A stretch of 64,000 nucleotides of DNA from Coccinella septempunctata (Eukaryota; Arthropoda; Insecta; Coleoptera; Coccinellidae). This document shows, piece by piece, positions 25,607 to 38,675 of the stretch (its first letter is position 1; every line of letters begins with the position of its first letter). Under the pieces are notes generated by a model. The model did not search any database, was not told the origin of the DNA, and worked only from the letters and a program-made list of their open reading frames with translations. Location of the stretch: assembly GCF_907165205.1 (NCBI RefSeq), contig NC_058198.1:2726001-2790000 (forward strand), read 5' to 3'. The position numbers and the translations under genes are program-made.

Positions 25607-28600
25607 GACTATGACGCATTCACTCGATTGCAGAAGCGCTCGCTCCAAACGGGCCCCCCCTCAAAAACATCCTGCCCCACCAAGGGGTGCGAGCTTCTTT
25701 CGGACTGCCCCCATTTTCGATTTTAGTCACTGTCCAAATGAAATTACCCGATTTCAGGAGGTTCACGATCAGTTCCTTCAAAATCCAGCTAACGACCTTT
25801 GGACTCCGCGAATGCAGGTCAATCTTGCCGAATTAATTCATCGACTAATGAGGTTTCGAACCTGCCAATCGGAAAACATCGAAATAGAAGTCAATCTGAA
25901 TATAACTCCTTGAAAAGCCAGCAGGAATGGTAAAATTTTCTAAAATCAGTTAGAACTGCTCCAATAATAATTGAAGCAACGAATAGCAACAAGACTTTTT
26001 TATGCAAAATCATTTTTCTCGAATTTTTAAAACAATCATATCAATAAATATCAGAAAATTTCGATTGACACCAAATTTCAAACCCAAAATTCGTACTGAA
26101 AATGCACTCAAATCTAAATCTACTGAAACTTTGCTGTTACGATTGTAAATAAGAGTAGTAGCAACAAAACTGAACAAAATAAATGCAAAATGAAATCACT
26201 GAAGCCCATGACTAAAAAAAACTAACTATATATGAGTTCTAGAGTTGGCATTCCACTAGAAAAGAGTCTATTTACCAGCGACGAATGTTGTAGTTTCCCA
26301 AAAAATTGCATTCCCTACATTATACCGCATGTTTTGTCAGATCGAAATTCATGTATTATCGAAAAATTGGAACAAAATTATAATTATGTACAAGGGATAC
26401 TCCTATGGATAAGAAAAGTAGGTATATGAAATTCCTATCGACAAAGATTACTGAGAAAATATAACAGTTCGAAAAACTAGCAGTTTTAGTTGAAGAAATA
26501 AACTCCATTACCCCCTGCTGGTTGGGGGAGGCTTCATTGCAAAAGGGTCGAATTAAGGAGGCCAAAGAAGATGTTAAAGGGATAGGTAGACTAAAATCTA
26601 GGTTGATGAAGAAATGAAAGTACCAATCTATCAATTTTTTCAATGGATCTCAAGCTCTTGACTACCACATCGAATACCACAATAAGAATCAGTGAACCCC
26701 TGAATTACTATTATGAATTCTCTGAATTCCTCCACGAGTCCCGAAGAACTGCAACTTCGAAGAAATAAGTCATCAATTGATCGCTAAATTTCAACCGTTG
26801 GTTTAGTCTACATCTATCCATATCAATTTACTATTTCAATAAAAAATTGCCATAGTCGCTCAAACCCAAACAGGTAAAAGAATACACCGTCTAAAATTAC
26901 CGATCCAAAATGCAATTACTGCAACCAGAACCGAATAAAATCTCCTGCCTCAATTACCTCATATAAAAATCGACGACATCTTCATATACAATATCATATA
27001 TGTACCATTTGATTTCAGCAAATGAAAAGATAACGTTATTCAATATTTCCTGGAAATAGGAATGTCTATATAGGATTATAGTTATACTTTGATCTCCAAG
27101 AGTGCGATTTGTGTTGAATTCACGTGAGAGCTTCAGTTTTATGATGTCTGATTATTAAGGAAGAACATCGTTTTTTCAATTCTGAAATTCGAAGAAATAT
27201 ACCAAAGATGCTGTTATTCTAAATGAGATTTCCTGTTCTTAAATTGACGCTGTAGGAGGATTAGCATTTGAAATTAATCAAATCTCTTTTTTCCATCACG
27301 TACAAGGAGATCTGGAAATAGAACAATATGCACTCTTTTCGCAGAAATAATTACGAATACCTCAAAGCGGAATCGAAAATTCTTGACGTAACCTGCAAAC
27401 GTACAATGTTTATCTTTACACCCATGTTTTTTCGTATAGCTATTCATTCTTCTGCACAAAACGATGTTTTAATATAGGTCACATATTATGATTCAATGCT
27501 AGATGATACCAAAAACGTGTGTATGAAATGAGATATCCCCATAGTTGTTTCTAATATTTCCTGCGCAAACTAGACCTGATCGTAAAATTGATGGTAAAAC
27601 GCCTGTGAAGATCTCGGTGTCCAGTTATCATATTATCCTTATCATGCAGTTTCATCTTTTCAAACAAAATCCTATTGACATTATTCCGCGTACGCAGAAT
27701 TGGAAGATTCGCGAGGAAATTAGGACAAAAATTCGCACTATTGGCAGAATGTGGGCAAAGCTACCGAATGAAATGTCCGATGACGAAAATGCATCACTAA
27801 AAGAATAAACTATTATCAGTGGTCTCAGTTTATGAACATCATTCTGGCATGACAAAAATTCATTGAATTATCGAAGAATTACCAAGGAATCTGGTCTAAT
27901 TTTATCAAAATATCTTACATGAGTGTCAAGTTTAAGTGATCCATATATGAGAACAAAAATTCATGGAGAATTTGGGCTGAGAAGAGAGAGAAAAGCTGAA
28001 TCTTCTGAAACCAGAGATGAATTCAACCTAATATTTTCATTACGAAATACCTACAATTGAAATCGATCGTTTCAATAATAGATATGAAGACAAAACAACT
28101 GGAAAAACAGATTGTCCGCCAGTGGAAGCGTATTAAGTGGACTAAAACAATGGAGTAATTCGAAACCTTAATAAAATAATAAAAATCCCGTTAAGCAATT
28201 CCAATTGATATTAACATATGTGTCAACTTTATTGCTGAGGAAGAAGAAAATATGTGGAACAGAACTTCATAAAACAATCAAGGACCTTCAATGTCGGCAT
28301 TTCTGTTACGTATTCACCATTGAAATAAATCGTTTTTAAATTATAATTTTGAAAATTTAAGAAACTGCTGGAGATTTTTGAAATTTCTCGCTAGAAGTTG
28401 AAGAATTTCATATAATGTATTGAATTTGAGAAGAGTGAATCATTAGAGCTGAAATGAAATCGATAGGTTTTGAAAGTGGATTATTGAAATGGAAAATCAT
28501 TTTGTAGCGAATGGAATTGGGCATTGAAGCATTGTTAATTAATGCACATTCAATAATTAGAAGCACGCTGAGAATGTAATTATGGATATTGAGGAGTGCA

Positions 28601-31600
28601 AGCTACTGTGTATTTTAAAAGCAATCAACACTGGATATCCAAAATTTTGAAGCATCTGAATTTACTCATTACAATTTTTTTTATGAAATAAGAAACTACA
28701 GACCATAATATATAATTCTGAAGTCGATGGATGATCGATGAATTTTTGCAATTGGTAGAATCTTCAATCTCCCATACTCACGAAGGGATGAACGGTAAGG
28801 GATGCATACTGAAAATTGCCTTGCCTCGATTCATTTCGATCAAATCTGAGTTTCCGCCCGAGTTTTTCTGTAGAAAATTCAGGAGACGTGCGTTTTTCCA
28901 TGTCGGATTGTGAAAATCTTTGACCGTCACATAGTTTTGTGCGGCCTGGATTCGTTAAATACATTACAGGTAATATCTCACTAATATGGATGTGCTTAGA
29001 TAACGAGACTAATATAATGTTGCAATTTTGATGGTGAAATTGCCGATCGAATTCGAGTAAACAGGTATTTCAGACGTTGTTCATACCCTTACAGCCTCGT
29101 GACGTATCTACCATCAATTGGAGCCGATGAAAGTCGATGGTACTGGAGAAGAACGCAATAATATATTTTTCCTCCGATATGACGAACACCTATATCAAAA
29201 AATTCGTGCTGTGTTCATTAAATGAGTGAAAATCATGAAATAGGTTAAAAAATGTTGGTCTTCCCTATTTGTATCTTGGAAACAGATGAAATTTTCCACA
29301 AAGTTAAGTCTTTTTTTAAATTTCCCTGGAAATACTTAATTCAACAGAGTTTAGCTCCATTCAACGACATGCATGTCCCTCTATCAAAGCCATTTTCCAA
29401 AAGCTAAAAAAGCAAGTGTTATTTATGTGATAATCTCCGAAAAATAGATCAATCTCTTGAACCTGGTACTCGCAGTATTCACCAGTGTCTTGAAACAGCT
29501 GGAAATGTTTCGGAAAATCTGTAGGCATGAATATAGCGATTGAGCCAATGGAAAGGAGAAAAAAATTGTAATCCGGGAAGTGTCAACGTTTTTTCGACGT
29601 ACCTGTCGTTTCGGAATGGATAATTAAGCCCATTAACCGGAGTATTTAATGGCGTCTGAAAAGAAACAGGTGAATCGGACGAAACCAAGATTTATTTTCG
29701 CATTCCGGCCAGACTGTGAAACCGAAAACTGCCCAGGTCGGTTCGCGAATTGAAAGCCCGATAAAAAGTGAAAGATCCCATCGGGCTAATGCAAATGCTT
29801 AACGGAACTTCTGTTTTCAGATTTTACGTAACAGGCTAGGCGATTAAGCTAATAAGGAACGTTATTTTAGGGTCAACATCTCCTAGTGGGCAATGTAAAC
29901 TATTGTATTTGACCGTGACCATGACTGGATTCTACAAAAATCGCAGTTTGAACGTGGCACTTCTTGGAAGGAAAGGTTCAAGATTCCGTTATTTTAGCAC
30001 AACATCGAAATGTACGATCGCAGATTTCGATAAACAACATTCGCATAATTCCTTATGCCTTTGGCGGTACATTATATAACGACGTTTAGCCGAATTCGAA
30101 AGAAATCATTTTTATGCTACAGAAGTCTTATTTTTGCGGCTGTACTTTCCTGGAAATGGAAGGAAAATGGAAGTTTTCACACAGAAAAATGTGTTCATCG
30201 CCAGTGCCAATTAAAAACAGACTGATACTTTGAATATGGAAATACATAATGATATTTTCACTGAAGTAATTTAAAAAGGGTGATTTCCATTTAAAATTCG
30301 CCATATTATGTTATGTTTAGATGCACAGGGGTTCAGATGCTCATTTATTGGGCTACATCCCTACCAATGCCATTTCTCTATTTTCCACTGTCGCAACGAT
30401 TCGAAATTACACGGTAGGAAGCTCAAAGTGCACTTACCGATAAGCTCGACTTTCTTCATGTTACCTACTCACCGACCTAATTAACCTGATAGATATCGAA
30501 AGTTGAAGTGCAACATTTTCCTCAACTCTTGCAACAATTAAGTTCCCCCTGGAACAATGGAAGATAAAGAAATGATAAATGAAAAAATCGCCATTTTGAA
30601 TCGAAGGAGAAATATTCTACATGTTTCGAAGTGAATAGAACAGGTTGTGTTCAATTGCAACTTTAGGAAATATTTTCCCATGAGCTTCAACTAGTTCAAT
30701 GTCAATTTTCAAGGCAACATTTTCTTTTTTCTATTTGTTGACATGAAGCTTGCATAGGTAACCTATTATAGGTAAAACCCGTTTTCTAACGTAGGATTAT
30801 GGAAACGAATTCTCACGATCGGCCCAAGCCAGAGAAAAGCTTTGAATGTTGACTAGGTCTCTCTTAGAACTTGAACTATCCTTTTATTTTAATAGATTCT
30901 AGATTTCTTATAAACATCCTGGTTAGACTAGTTGCCTGATAGATCGTCTAGGTATACTCAGAAGGAAACGTTTTCTTACATCTGAAATCAACCAACGAGC
31001 TTTTTCCACTGCGTTCACATTTTTCGAATAGCACAGAATTTCACGAAGATTTCAGATACAGTACAGATGTTGCTCCTTCTTATTTTGACTTCGTTTTATG
31101 GAGGATAAATGATCGAAAATATATTCCTCAAGGAATTGGTATTGTGGAAAAACATTCTCGACTACAGCGAAAACTTTCAATTTCAAAAACACGCTGTGTA
31201 GAATACTATATTTGAAGAATTTTCTACATAAATTCCTGAATTTTTTCTGATCATTGTCGGTTAAATGTTTCTTGAGGTCTACTCTAGTTTAATGAAGATG
31301 ATCAGTAAAAATAAGAAACGGTTAGAGATAAGCAAGGAGTACTTCAGCTGATGAAAGGGTTGGACTGCATGTCGTTAACAGGGTCTTTGATTCAGGGAGA
31401 ATGAGCTGATAGAATCTATTTTTCAAGCAGTAGTATCTTAGAGGTTAGGAAACACTGAAAAACCCAAAAAATCCAACCCAATCAAATCATAAACATAAAG
31501 GCAAAATCCCCAAAACGTTTAATAAACAAAAATTTTGTCTGTTCTAGGGAGATTCTCAGAATGAGGACTTTTGAAATGGTTCGCCCTTAGTTACTCCATC

Positions 31601-34256
31601 TGTTTCGTTTGTATGGAATGCCATCTCTGAGAAGAAGGCCAATGCTTGCTTGGGCAATGTCAGAATTTTGCAACTGGTTGAGGAGACGCCAACGAAGATT
31701 ATACTGGTGAACGTGTCTTTGGGAGAATCCTTCATCGGATCTGGGTTCATTTTTGGAATTCTCGTGGAGATGGCAATGGGTTTTTTGGCGGGAAATAGTT
31801 CGAAATTGATGAACTCGAAGTTTTGGAAGTGCTGATCCTTTTCGATTCTAGACAACAGTGCAGGAGATATGTCAAAGACTAAAAATTTCGAAAAATACCA
31901 GCGTTTCAGGGTATCTATCTATTCGCAAAAACAATTCACTAGTATGTATTTCGATTTTCAGATCAAACAGATATCTTGAAAATCGACACTATCAATAGTT
32001 TGATTTGCTGTATTAGGTATTTGTTATGTTCATTTTTCCAAGATTTGTGTCCATATATGTTTTTAAAAATAAATCAAGAATTGACGACTAAATTACTCTC
32101 TTAATTTCACCACTACCTGATCCATTATATTCAATGAAGAATCTTTGGATTCGATAGATTAACACTTCATTATTTTTCATCTTCATCCATGGTCTGACTT
32201 ATTCACTGTCTGAATAAGGTGAAAGGATTTTCAGGAGTATAAATTATCCAGATATTCTTCATAGTTCAACTAATTATCGATTATACCCAAGGTCGCCAAA
32301 GCAGTTTCAGATTTCTTGGGAAATTAACCTCAAGTTTATCGAAATGTAAAGAGGTCTTGAAATTTTTTCAGTATCTGGAGTATCTTCAGCTAACCCTTAC
32401 TCCAACTGTTTACGGGCATCAGCCTCCATTCGGAGAATTCTATGTTGAAAGGATTAGACGCATTAAAGATGTACGAGTATTTATAGGTCACAAACAATAG
32501 GAGGCCAATTCAGGTTGATTATCCTGGTTGAGTGCAGTTCAGAATCCATTAGCAAAAAAAGTCAACATCCCCTTGTGATCCGGAACTCGCATTTGCGTGG
32601 CCCAGCTTCTTTCTTCGAGGAAAATTAAATAAAGATAAAACGGGTATATGTACAAATCCGACTTGATTCATGCCGACTATTTGTCATGAGATATCGCAGC
32701 TCAATCCTTGCGTTTTACGTCCTGAACATTCGGGGGATGCTTCACATCGTATGTGGGTGAAATTTTCGCGAATTTGAAAATATCTGGTTCACATTTCCCA
32801 CTGCCAACGCTCAATTTAAAAGCGCGAGTATAGAACAAACCAGGAGTGTCGATTTTGCTGTATTTTCGATTTTGCTGCAGAATGTATTGACGCATCAGTT
32901 AAAAAAACACCCCCTTGGTGATTTAAGCCAAGGGGATGCCGCCCAAAAATCCGTAAATGATGTGGAAGGGTCCATCCAGTTGGGCAGATGTGGCTGAATT
33001 GTTTAACCTTATCGACTCAGGAATTTCATCGGGGGTGCATAAAATATGGCCGGGAAATAATGATGGTAATGGAGAGGGACAAGTTTATAATCTGAATAGC
33101 CCTTGCATTAGCCATAAATTCTTGAATGGAAGGCATTTCTGGACGGTTATTAGGGGCCCTGTTTTTGATCGGCCATTCGTTAAGAAAATACCACGTTCAA
33201 ATTTCAACCAACGAAGTGTTCCGGTAGTGGGCAAATGTTCACGAAGTGTAATTCGGGTCACGAACTCCGAACTTGCGAAATTTCTCACTCAATTTTGCGT
33301 GGTGTTCCCAAAATGCCTGTAAATTTCTAATTTTGGTCGAATTCAATTTTGTCTGTCAACCTGCCCATAAACGACCTTTTCGAAGGAAAATATACAGGGA
33401 CAATAGACAGAATCCTCTCGATAGGTTATATGAAGGCATCTGATTTCGAGATCAAATTTTTCTTCTCAGACTTGAAGAGATTTTAGGGAATTTCTCGCTC
33501 GATCCTGGGGTGTTTTCCCAACCAGTTCCGAATTTTCCGCTGTAGGTATCACTAAAAAAGAAGACCCTGGAAAACAGGAGTTTAAATGTCATTTTGATCG
33601 CTTACATCTGTAGTTGTTTGGGCTCTTAGCGAAGATCATGTTGAAGGGTTCTTCAGACGGCGAGACCCAGTATTGTATCCACGAATTTCCCACTAAATAT
33701 TCATTTTTATCGCTATGAAACACCGGCGGCGATAAATAATTTCAAAGGCACTCACTCTGGTGAGGTAATTCCAATTTTTTGAGTTGTTTTTTTTTGGTGT
33801 ACCGGTTAGAAGAATTTCATCTCGCAACACTTTCACCCTCCGGGGTGAGTATTCCGGTTGCGGCCGTTGCGGCAAGACGTGCCTCCTATTTTCAGTATTT
33901 CAGTGGCGCGCTCCGGAGCCGCGACTCTGGGATCGGTCGTTTTTGGCCTGTTCATTATTCAGTGCAACTAGTGTTATCTCCTGACATATCCCCCTAATCT
34001 TTGCTCACTACGGGTAAGATCCTCTCCTTGACAGTTCGCAGTCCCCCAAGGGACGCTCAAGTCGAGTTACCGCAGAATTCCTGATTTTTAATTCATGCCA
34101 ACAGTATGCGGAGATAATTGACGAAGTTTTCATTGCAATTTTCACTTATATCGAACAGTAGTGTGTAGAAATCACGTTGCCGCTTTGTGACGAAGTTGAT
34201 GATGACTAGAGCGTGAATGTGGATTTCTGTCATATGTGGATACCTCCAATTTGGTG
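25607..34256. other. Long gene-free stretch upstream of the P450
   Basis: I see no supported gene in these 8.6 kb. The proximal part should contain the P450 regulatory region. ORFs at 27545-27808 (plus) and 31556-31855 (minus) are open for 87-99 codons but have no recognisable domain. A small perfect stem, CCCCTTGG/CCAAGGGG with a 9-base loop, is at 32911-32935. A GC-richer promoter-like patch lies at 33840-34016. Confidence 0.45.
33955..34013 (+). promoter_or_regulatory. Weak candidate core promoter and first-exon donor
   Basis: In a locally GC-richer patch, an arthropod-type Initiator (TTCAGTGC, A at 33961) is followed 53 bp later by a strong donor-like CGG then GTAAGAT (GT at 34014). GACAT at 33983 resembles a DPE but is a few bases off the ideal place. 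If real, it would start a plus-strand transcript running into the satellite. No RNA evidence is available. Confidence 0.2.
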
Positions 34257-37200
34257 AAGTTTTTGTGCTAAGGTGGAAGCCTAGGCAACGTTGATTATAT
34301 AACCGGAAATCCCAATTGGATCAGACGATTATAACAGGAGATATCGCAGATTGAAAATTGCAATTTTTGAAAAATGCCATTTTCAAGATGAAAATCTAAA
34401 CGAACAGAGATAGGCTTTCGAAATTGCCTGCAATAACTTCAGCGTGTTCGAAAACCTATATTTTCATACCAAAATATCAAATATCTAGCGCTGTTCAGGA
34501 GAAAATAATTTTTTTTGTTTTTCCACTTTTCATTTTCGAGTTGACTTCGAAGAGCTCTCTGAAGTGCAATTATCTATTGAATCATCAACTGCTTGGTTTT
34601 CTAGAATCTTCAAAACAAATTCTATGCATTCCATATCCTAAGACAGTAATAGAACACCCTGATTTCCAGACAGATTAGCAAATAGGTCATTTTAGGGGGG
34701 TCAAACCCCTTGCTCATTTTTGACCTAAAAAATCGAGATTTTCGAAATCGAGTTTTTTTGCTAGGATGGAAGTCTAGGCAACGCTGATTATATAACCGGA
34801 AATCCCAATTGGATCAGACGAATATAACAGGAGATATCGCAGATTGAAAATTGCAAATTTTTGAAAAATGCCATTTTCAAGATGAAAATCTAAACGAAGG
34901 GAGATAGGCTTTCGAAATTGCCTGCAAAAACTTCAGCGTGTTCGAAAACCTATATTTTCATACCGAAATCTCAAATATCTGGCCCGGTTTAGGAGAAAAA
35001 AATGTTTTTTGTTTTTCCACTTTTCATTTTCGAGTTGACTTCGAAGAGCTCTCTAGACTGCAATTCTCTATTGAAGCATCAACTTTTTAGTTTTCTAGAA
35101 TCTTCGAAACAAATTCTATGCATTCCATATCCTAAGACAGTAATAGAACACCCTGATTTTCAGACAGAGTAGCAAATAGGTCATTTTAGGGGGGTCTAAC
35201 CCCTTGCTCATTTTTGACCCAAAAAATCGAGATTTTCGAAATCGAGTTTTTGTGCTAGGGTGGAAGCCTAGGCAACGCTGATTATATAACCGGAAATCCC
35301 AATTGGATCAGACGAATATAACAGGAGATATGGCAGATTGAAAATTGCAAATTTTTGAAAAATGCCATTTTCAAGATGAAAATCTAAACGAAGGGAGATA
35401 GGCTTTCCGAATTGCTCGCAATAGATTCAGCGTGTTCGAAAACCTATATTTTCATACCAAAATCTCAAATATCTGGCCCGGTTTAGGAGAAAAAAATGTT
35501 TTTTGTTTTTCCACTTTTCATTTTCGAGTTGACTTCGAAGAGCTCTCTAGACTGCAATTCTCTATTGAAGCATCAACTTTTTGGTTTTCTAGAATCTTCG
35601 AAATAAATTCTATGCATTCCATATCCTAAGACGGTAATAGAACACCCTGATTTTCAGACAGAGTAGCAAATAGGTCATTTTAGGGGGGTCTAACCCCTTG
35701 CTCATTTTTGACCTAAAAAATCGAGATTTTCGAAATCGAGTTTTTGTGCTAGGGTGGAAGCCTAGGCAACGCTGATTATATAACCGGAAATCCCAATTGG
35801 ATCAGACGAATATAACAGGAGATATGGCAGATTGAAAATTGCAAATTTTTGAAAAATGCCATTTTCAAGATGAAAATCTAAACGGAGGGAGATAGGCTTT
35901 CCAAATTGCTCGCAATAGATTCAGCGTGTTCGAAAACCTATATTTTCATACCAAAATCTCAAATATCTGGCCCGGTTTAGGAGAAAAAAATGTTTTTTGT
36001 TTTTCCACTTTTCATTTTCGAGTTGACTTCGAAGAGCTCTCTAGACTGCAATTCTCTATTGAAGCATCAACTTTTTGGTTTTCTAGAATCTTCGAAATAA
36101 ATTCTATGCATTCTATATCCTAAGACGGTAATAGAACACCCTGATTTTCAGACAGAGTAGCAAATAGGTCATTTTAGGGGGGTCTAACCCCTTGCTCATT
36201 TTTGACCTGAAAAATCGAGATTTTCGAAATCGAGTTTTTGTGCTAGGGTGGAAGCCTAGGCAACGCTGATTATATAACCGGAAATCCCAATTGGATCAGA
36301 CGAATATAACAGGAGATATGGCAGATTGAAAATTGCAAATTTTTGAAAAATGCCATTTTCAAGATGAAAATCTAAACGAAGGGAGATAGGCTTTCCAAAT
36401 TGCTCGCAATAGATTCAGCGTGTTCGAAAACCTATATTTTCATACCAAAATCTCAAATATCTGGCCCGGTTTGGGAGAAAAAAATGTTTTTTGTTTTTCC
36501 ACTCTTCATTTTCGAGTTGACTTCGAAGAGCTCTCTAGACTGCAATTCTCTATTGAAGCATCAACTTTTTGGTTTTCCAGAATCTTCGAAATAAATTCTA
36601 TGCATTCCATATCCTAAGACGGTAATAGAACACCCTGATTTTCAGACAGAGTAGCAAATAAGTCATTTTAGGGGGGTCTAACCCCTTGCTCATTTTTGAC
36701 CCAAAAAATCGAGATTTTCGAAATCGAGTTTTTGTGCTAGGGTGGAAGCCTAGGCAACGCTGATTATATAACCGGAAATCCCAATTGGATCAGACGAATA
36801 TAACAGGAGATATGGCAGATTGAAAATTGCAAATTTTTGAAAAATGCCATTTTCAAGATGAAAATCTAAACGAAGGGAGATAGGCTTTCCAAATTGCTCG
36901 CAATAGATTCAGCGTGTTCGAAAACCTATATTTTCATACCAAAATCTCAAATATCTGGCCCGGTTTAGGAGAAAAAAATGTTTTTTGTTTTTCCACTTTT
37001 CATTTTCGAGTTGACTTCGAAGAGCTCTCTAGACTGCAATTCTCTATTGAAGCATCAACTTTTTGGTTTTCTAGAATCTTCGAAATAAATTCTATGCATT
37101 CCATATCCTAAGACGGTAATAGAACACCCTGATTTTCAGATAGAGTTGCAAATAGGTCATTTTAGGGGGGTCTAACCCCTTGCTCATTTTTGACCCAAAA

Positions 37201-38675
37201 AATCGAGATTTTCGTAATCGAGTTTTTGTGCTAGGGTGGAAGCCTAGGCAACGCTGATTATATAACCGGAAATCCCAATTGGATCAGACGAATATAACAG
37301 GAGATATGGCAGATTGAAAATTGTAAATTTTTGAAAAATGCCATTTTCAAGATGAAAATCTGAACGAAGGGAGATAGGCTTTCCAAATTGCTCGCAATAG
37401 ATTCAGCGTGTTCGAAAACCTATATTTTCATACCAAAATCTCAAATATCTGGCCCGGTTTAGGAGAAAAAAATGTTTTTTGTTTTTCCACTTTTCATTTT
37501 CGAGTTGACTTCGAAGAGCTCTCTAGACTGCAATTCTCTATTGAAGCATCAACTTTTTGGTTTTCCAGAATCTTCGAAATAAATTCTATGCATTCCATAT
37601 CCTAAGACGGTAATAGAACACCCTGATTTTCAGACAGAGTAGCAAATAGGTCATTTTAGGGGGGTCTAACCCCTTGCTCATTTTTGACCCAAAAAAATCG
37701 AGATTTTCGAAATCGAGTTTTTGTGCTAGGGTGGAAGCCTAGGCAACGCTGATTATATAACCGGAAATCCCAATTGGATCAGACGAATATAACAGGAGAT
37801 ATGGCAGATTGAAAATTGCAAATTTTTGAAAAATGCCATTTTCAAGATGAAAATCTAAACGAAGGGAGATAGGCTTTCCGAATTGCTCGCAATAGATTCA
37901 GCGTGTTCGAAAACCTATATTTTCATACCAAAATCTCAAATATCTGGCCCGGTTTAGGAGAAAAAAATGTTTTTTGTTTTTCCACTTTTCATTTTCGAGT
38001 TGACTTCGAAGAGCTCTCTAGACTGCAATTCTCTATTGAAGCATCAACTTTTTGGTTTTCTAGAATCTTCGAAATAAATTCTATGCATTCCATATCCTAA
38101 GACGGTAATAGAACACCCTGATTTTCAGACAGAGTAGCAAATAGGTCATTTTAGGGGGGTCTAACCCCTTGCTCATTTTTGACCTGAAAAATCGAGATTT
38201 TCGAAATCGAGTTTTTGTGCTAGGGTGGAAGCCTAGGCAACGCTGATTATATAACCGGAAATCCCAATTGGATCAGACGAATATAACAGGAGATATGGCA
38301 GATTGAAAATTGCAAATTTTTGAAAAATGCCATTTTCAAGATGAAAATCTAAACGAAGGGAGATAGGCTTTTCAAATTGCTCGCAATAGATTCAGCGTGT
38401 TCGAAAACCTATATTTTCATACCAAAATCTCAAATATCTGGCCCGGTTTAGGAGAAAAAAATGTTTTTTGTTTTTCCACTTTTCATTTTCGAGTTGACTT
38501 CGAAGAGCTCTCTAGGCTGCAATTCTCTATTGAAGCATCAACTTTTTGGTTTTCTAGAATCTTCGGAACAAATTCTATGCTCTCTGTATCCTAGGATAGT
38601 TATGGAACATCCTGATTTTCAAAAACAGTAGCAAATAGGTCATTTTAGGGGGGTCTAACCCCTTGCTTATTTTTC
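34257..38675. repeat. 494-bp satellite array, about nine head-to-tail copies
   Basis: The landmark AGCGTGTTCG recurs at 34441, 34935, 35429, 35923, 36417, 36911, 37405, 37900 and 38394, that is every 494 bp (once 495). Inner copies are almost identical. The first two copies and the last half-copy are more diverged, as expected when unequal exchange homogenises the centre. Each unit contains an imperfect dyad (TCGAGATTTTCGAAATCGA) and a GGGG...CCCC stem. A 65-codon ORF recurs in most copies only because the unit does; nothing suggests translation. Whether this is a local tandem array or an outlier of a genome-wide satellite cannot be told here. Confidence 0.97.

Noticed and set aside
31556..31855. 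99-codon minus-strand ORF preceded by an acceptor-like CTAG
   Set aside because: It has no ATG near its start, no domain and no partner exon. A plus-strand ORF overlaps it equally well.
35432..38594. Recurring 65-codon ORF beginning MFENLYFH in the satellite units
   Set aside because: It recurs because the DNA unit recurs. Neighbouring frames are equally conserved, and the first units and the last one alter it without any sign of selection on the protein.
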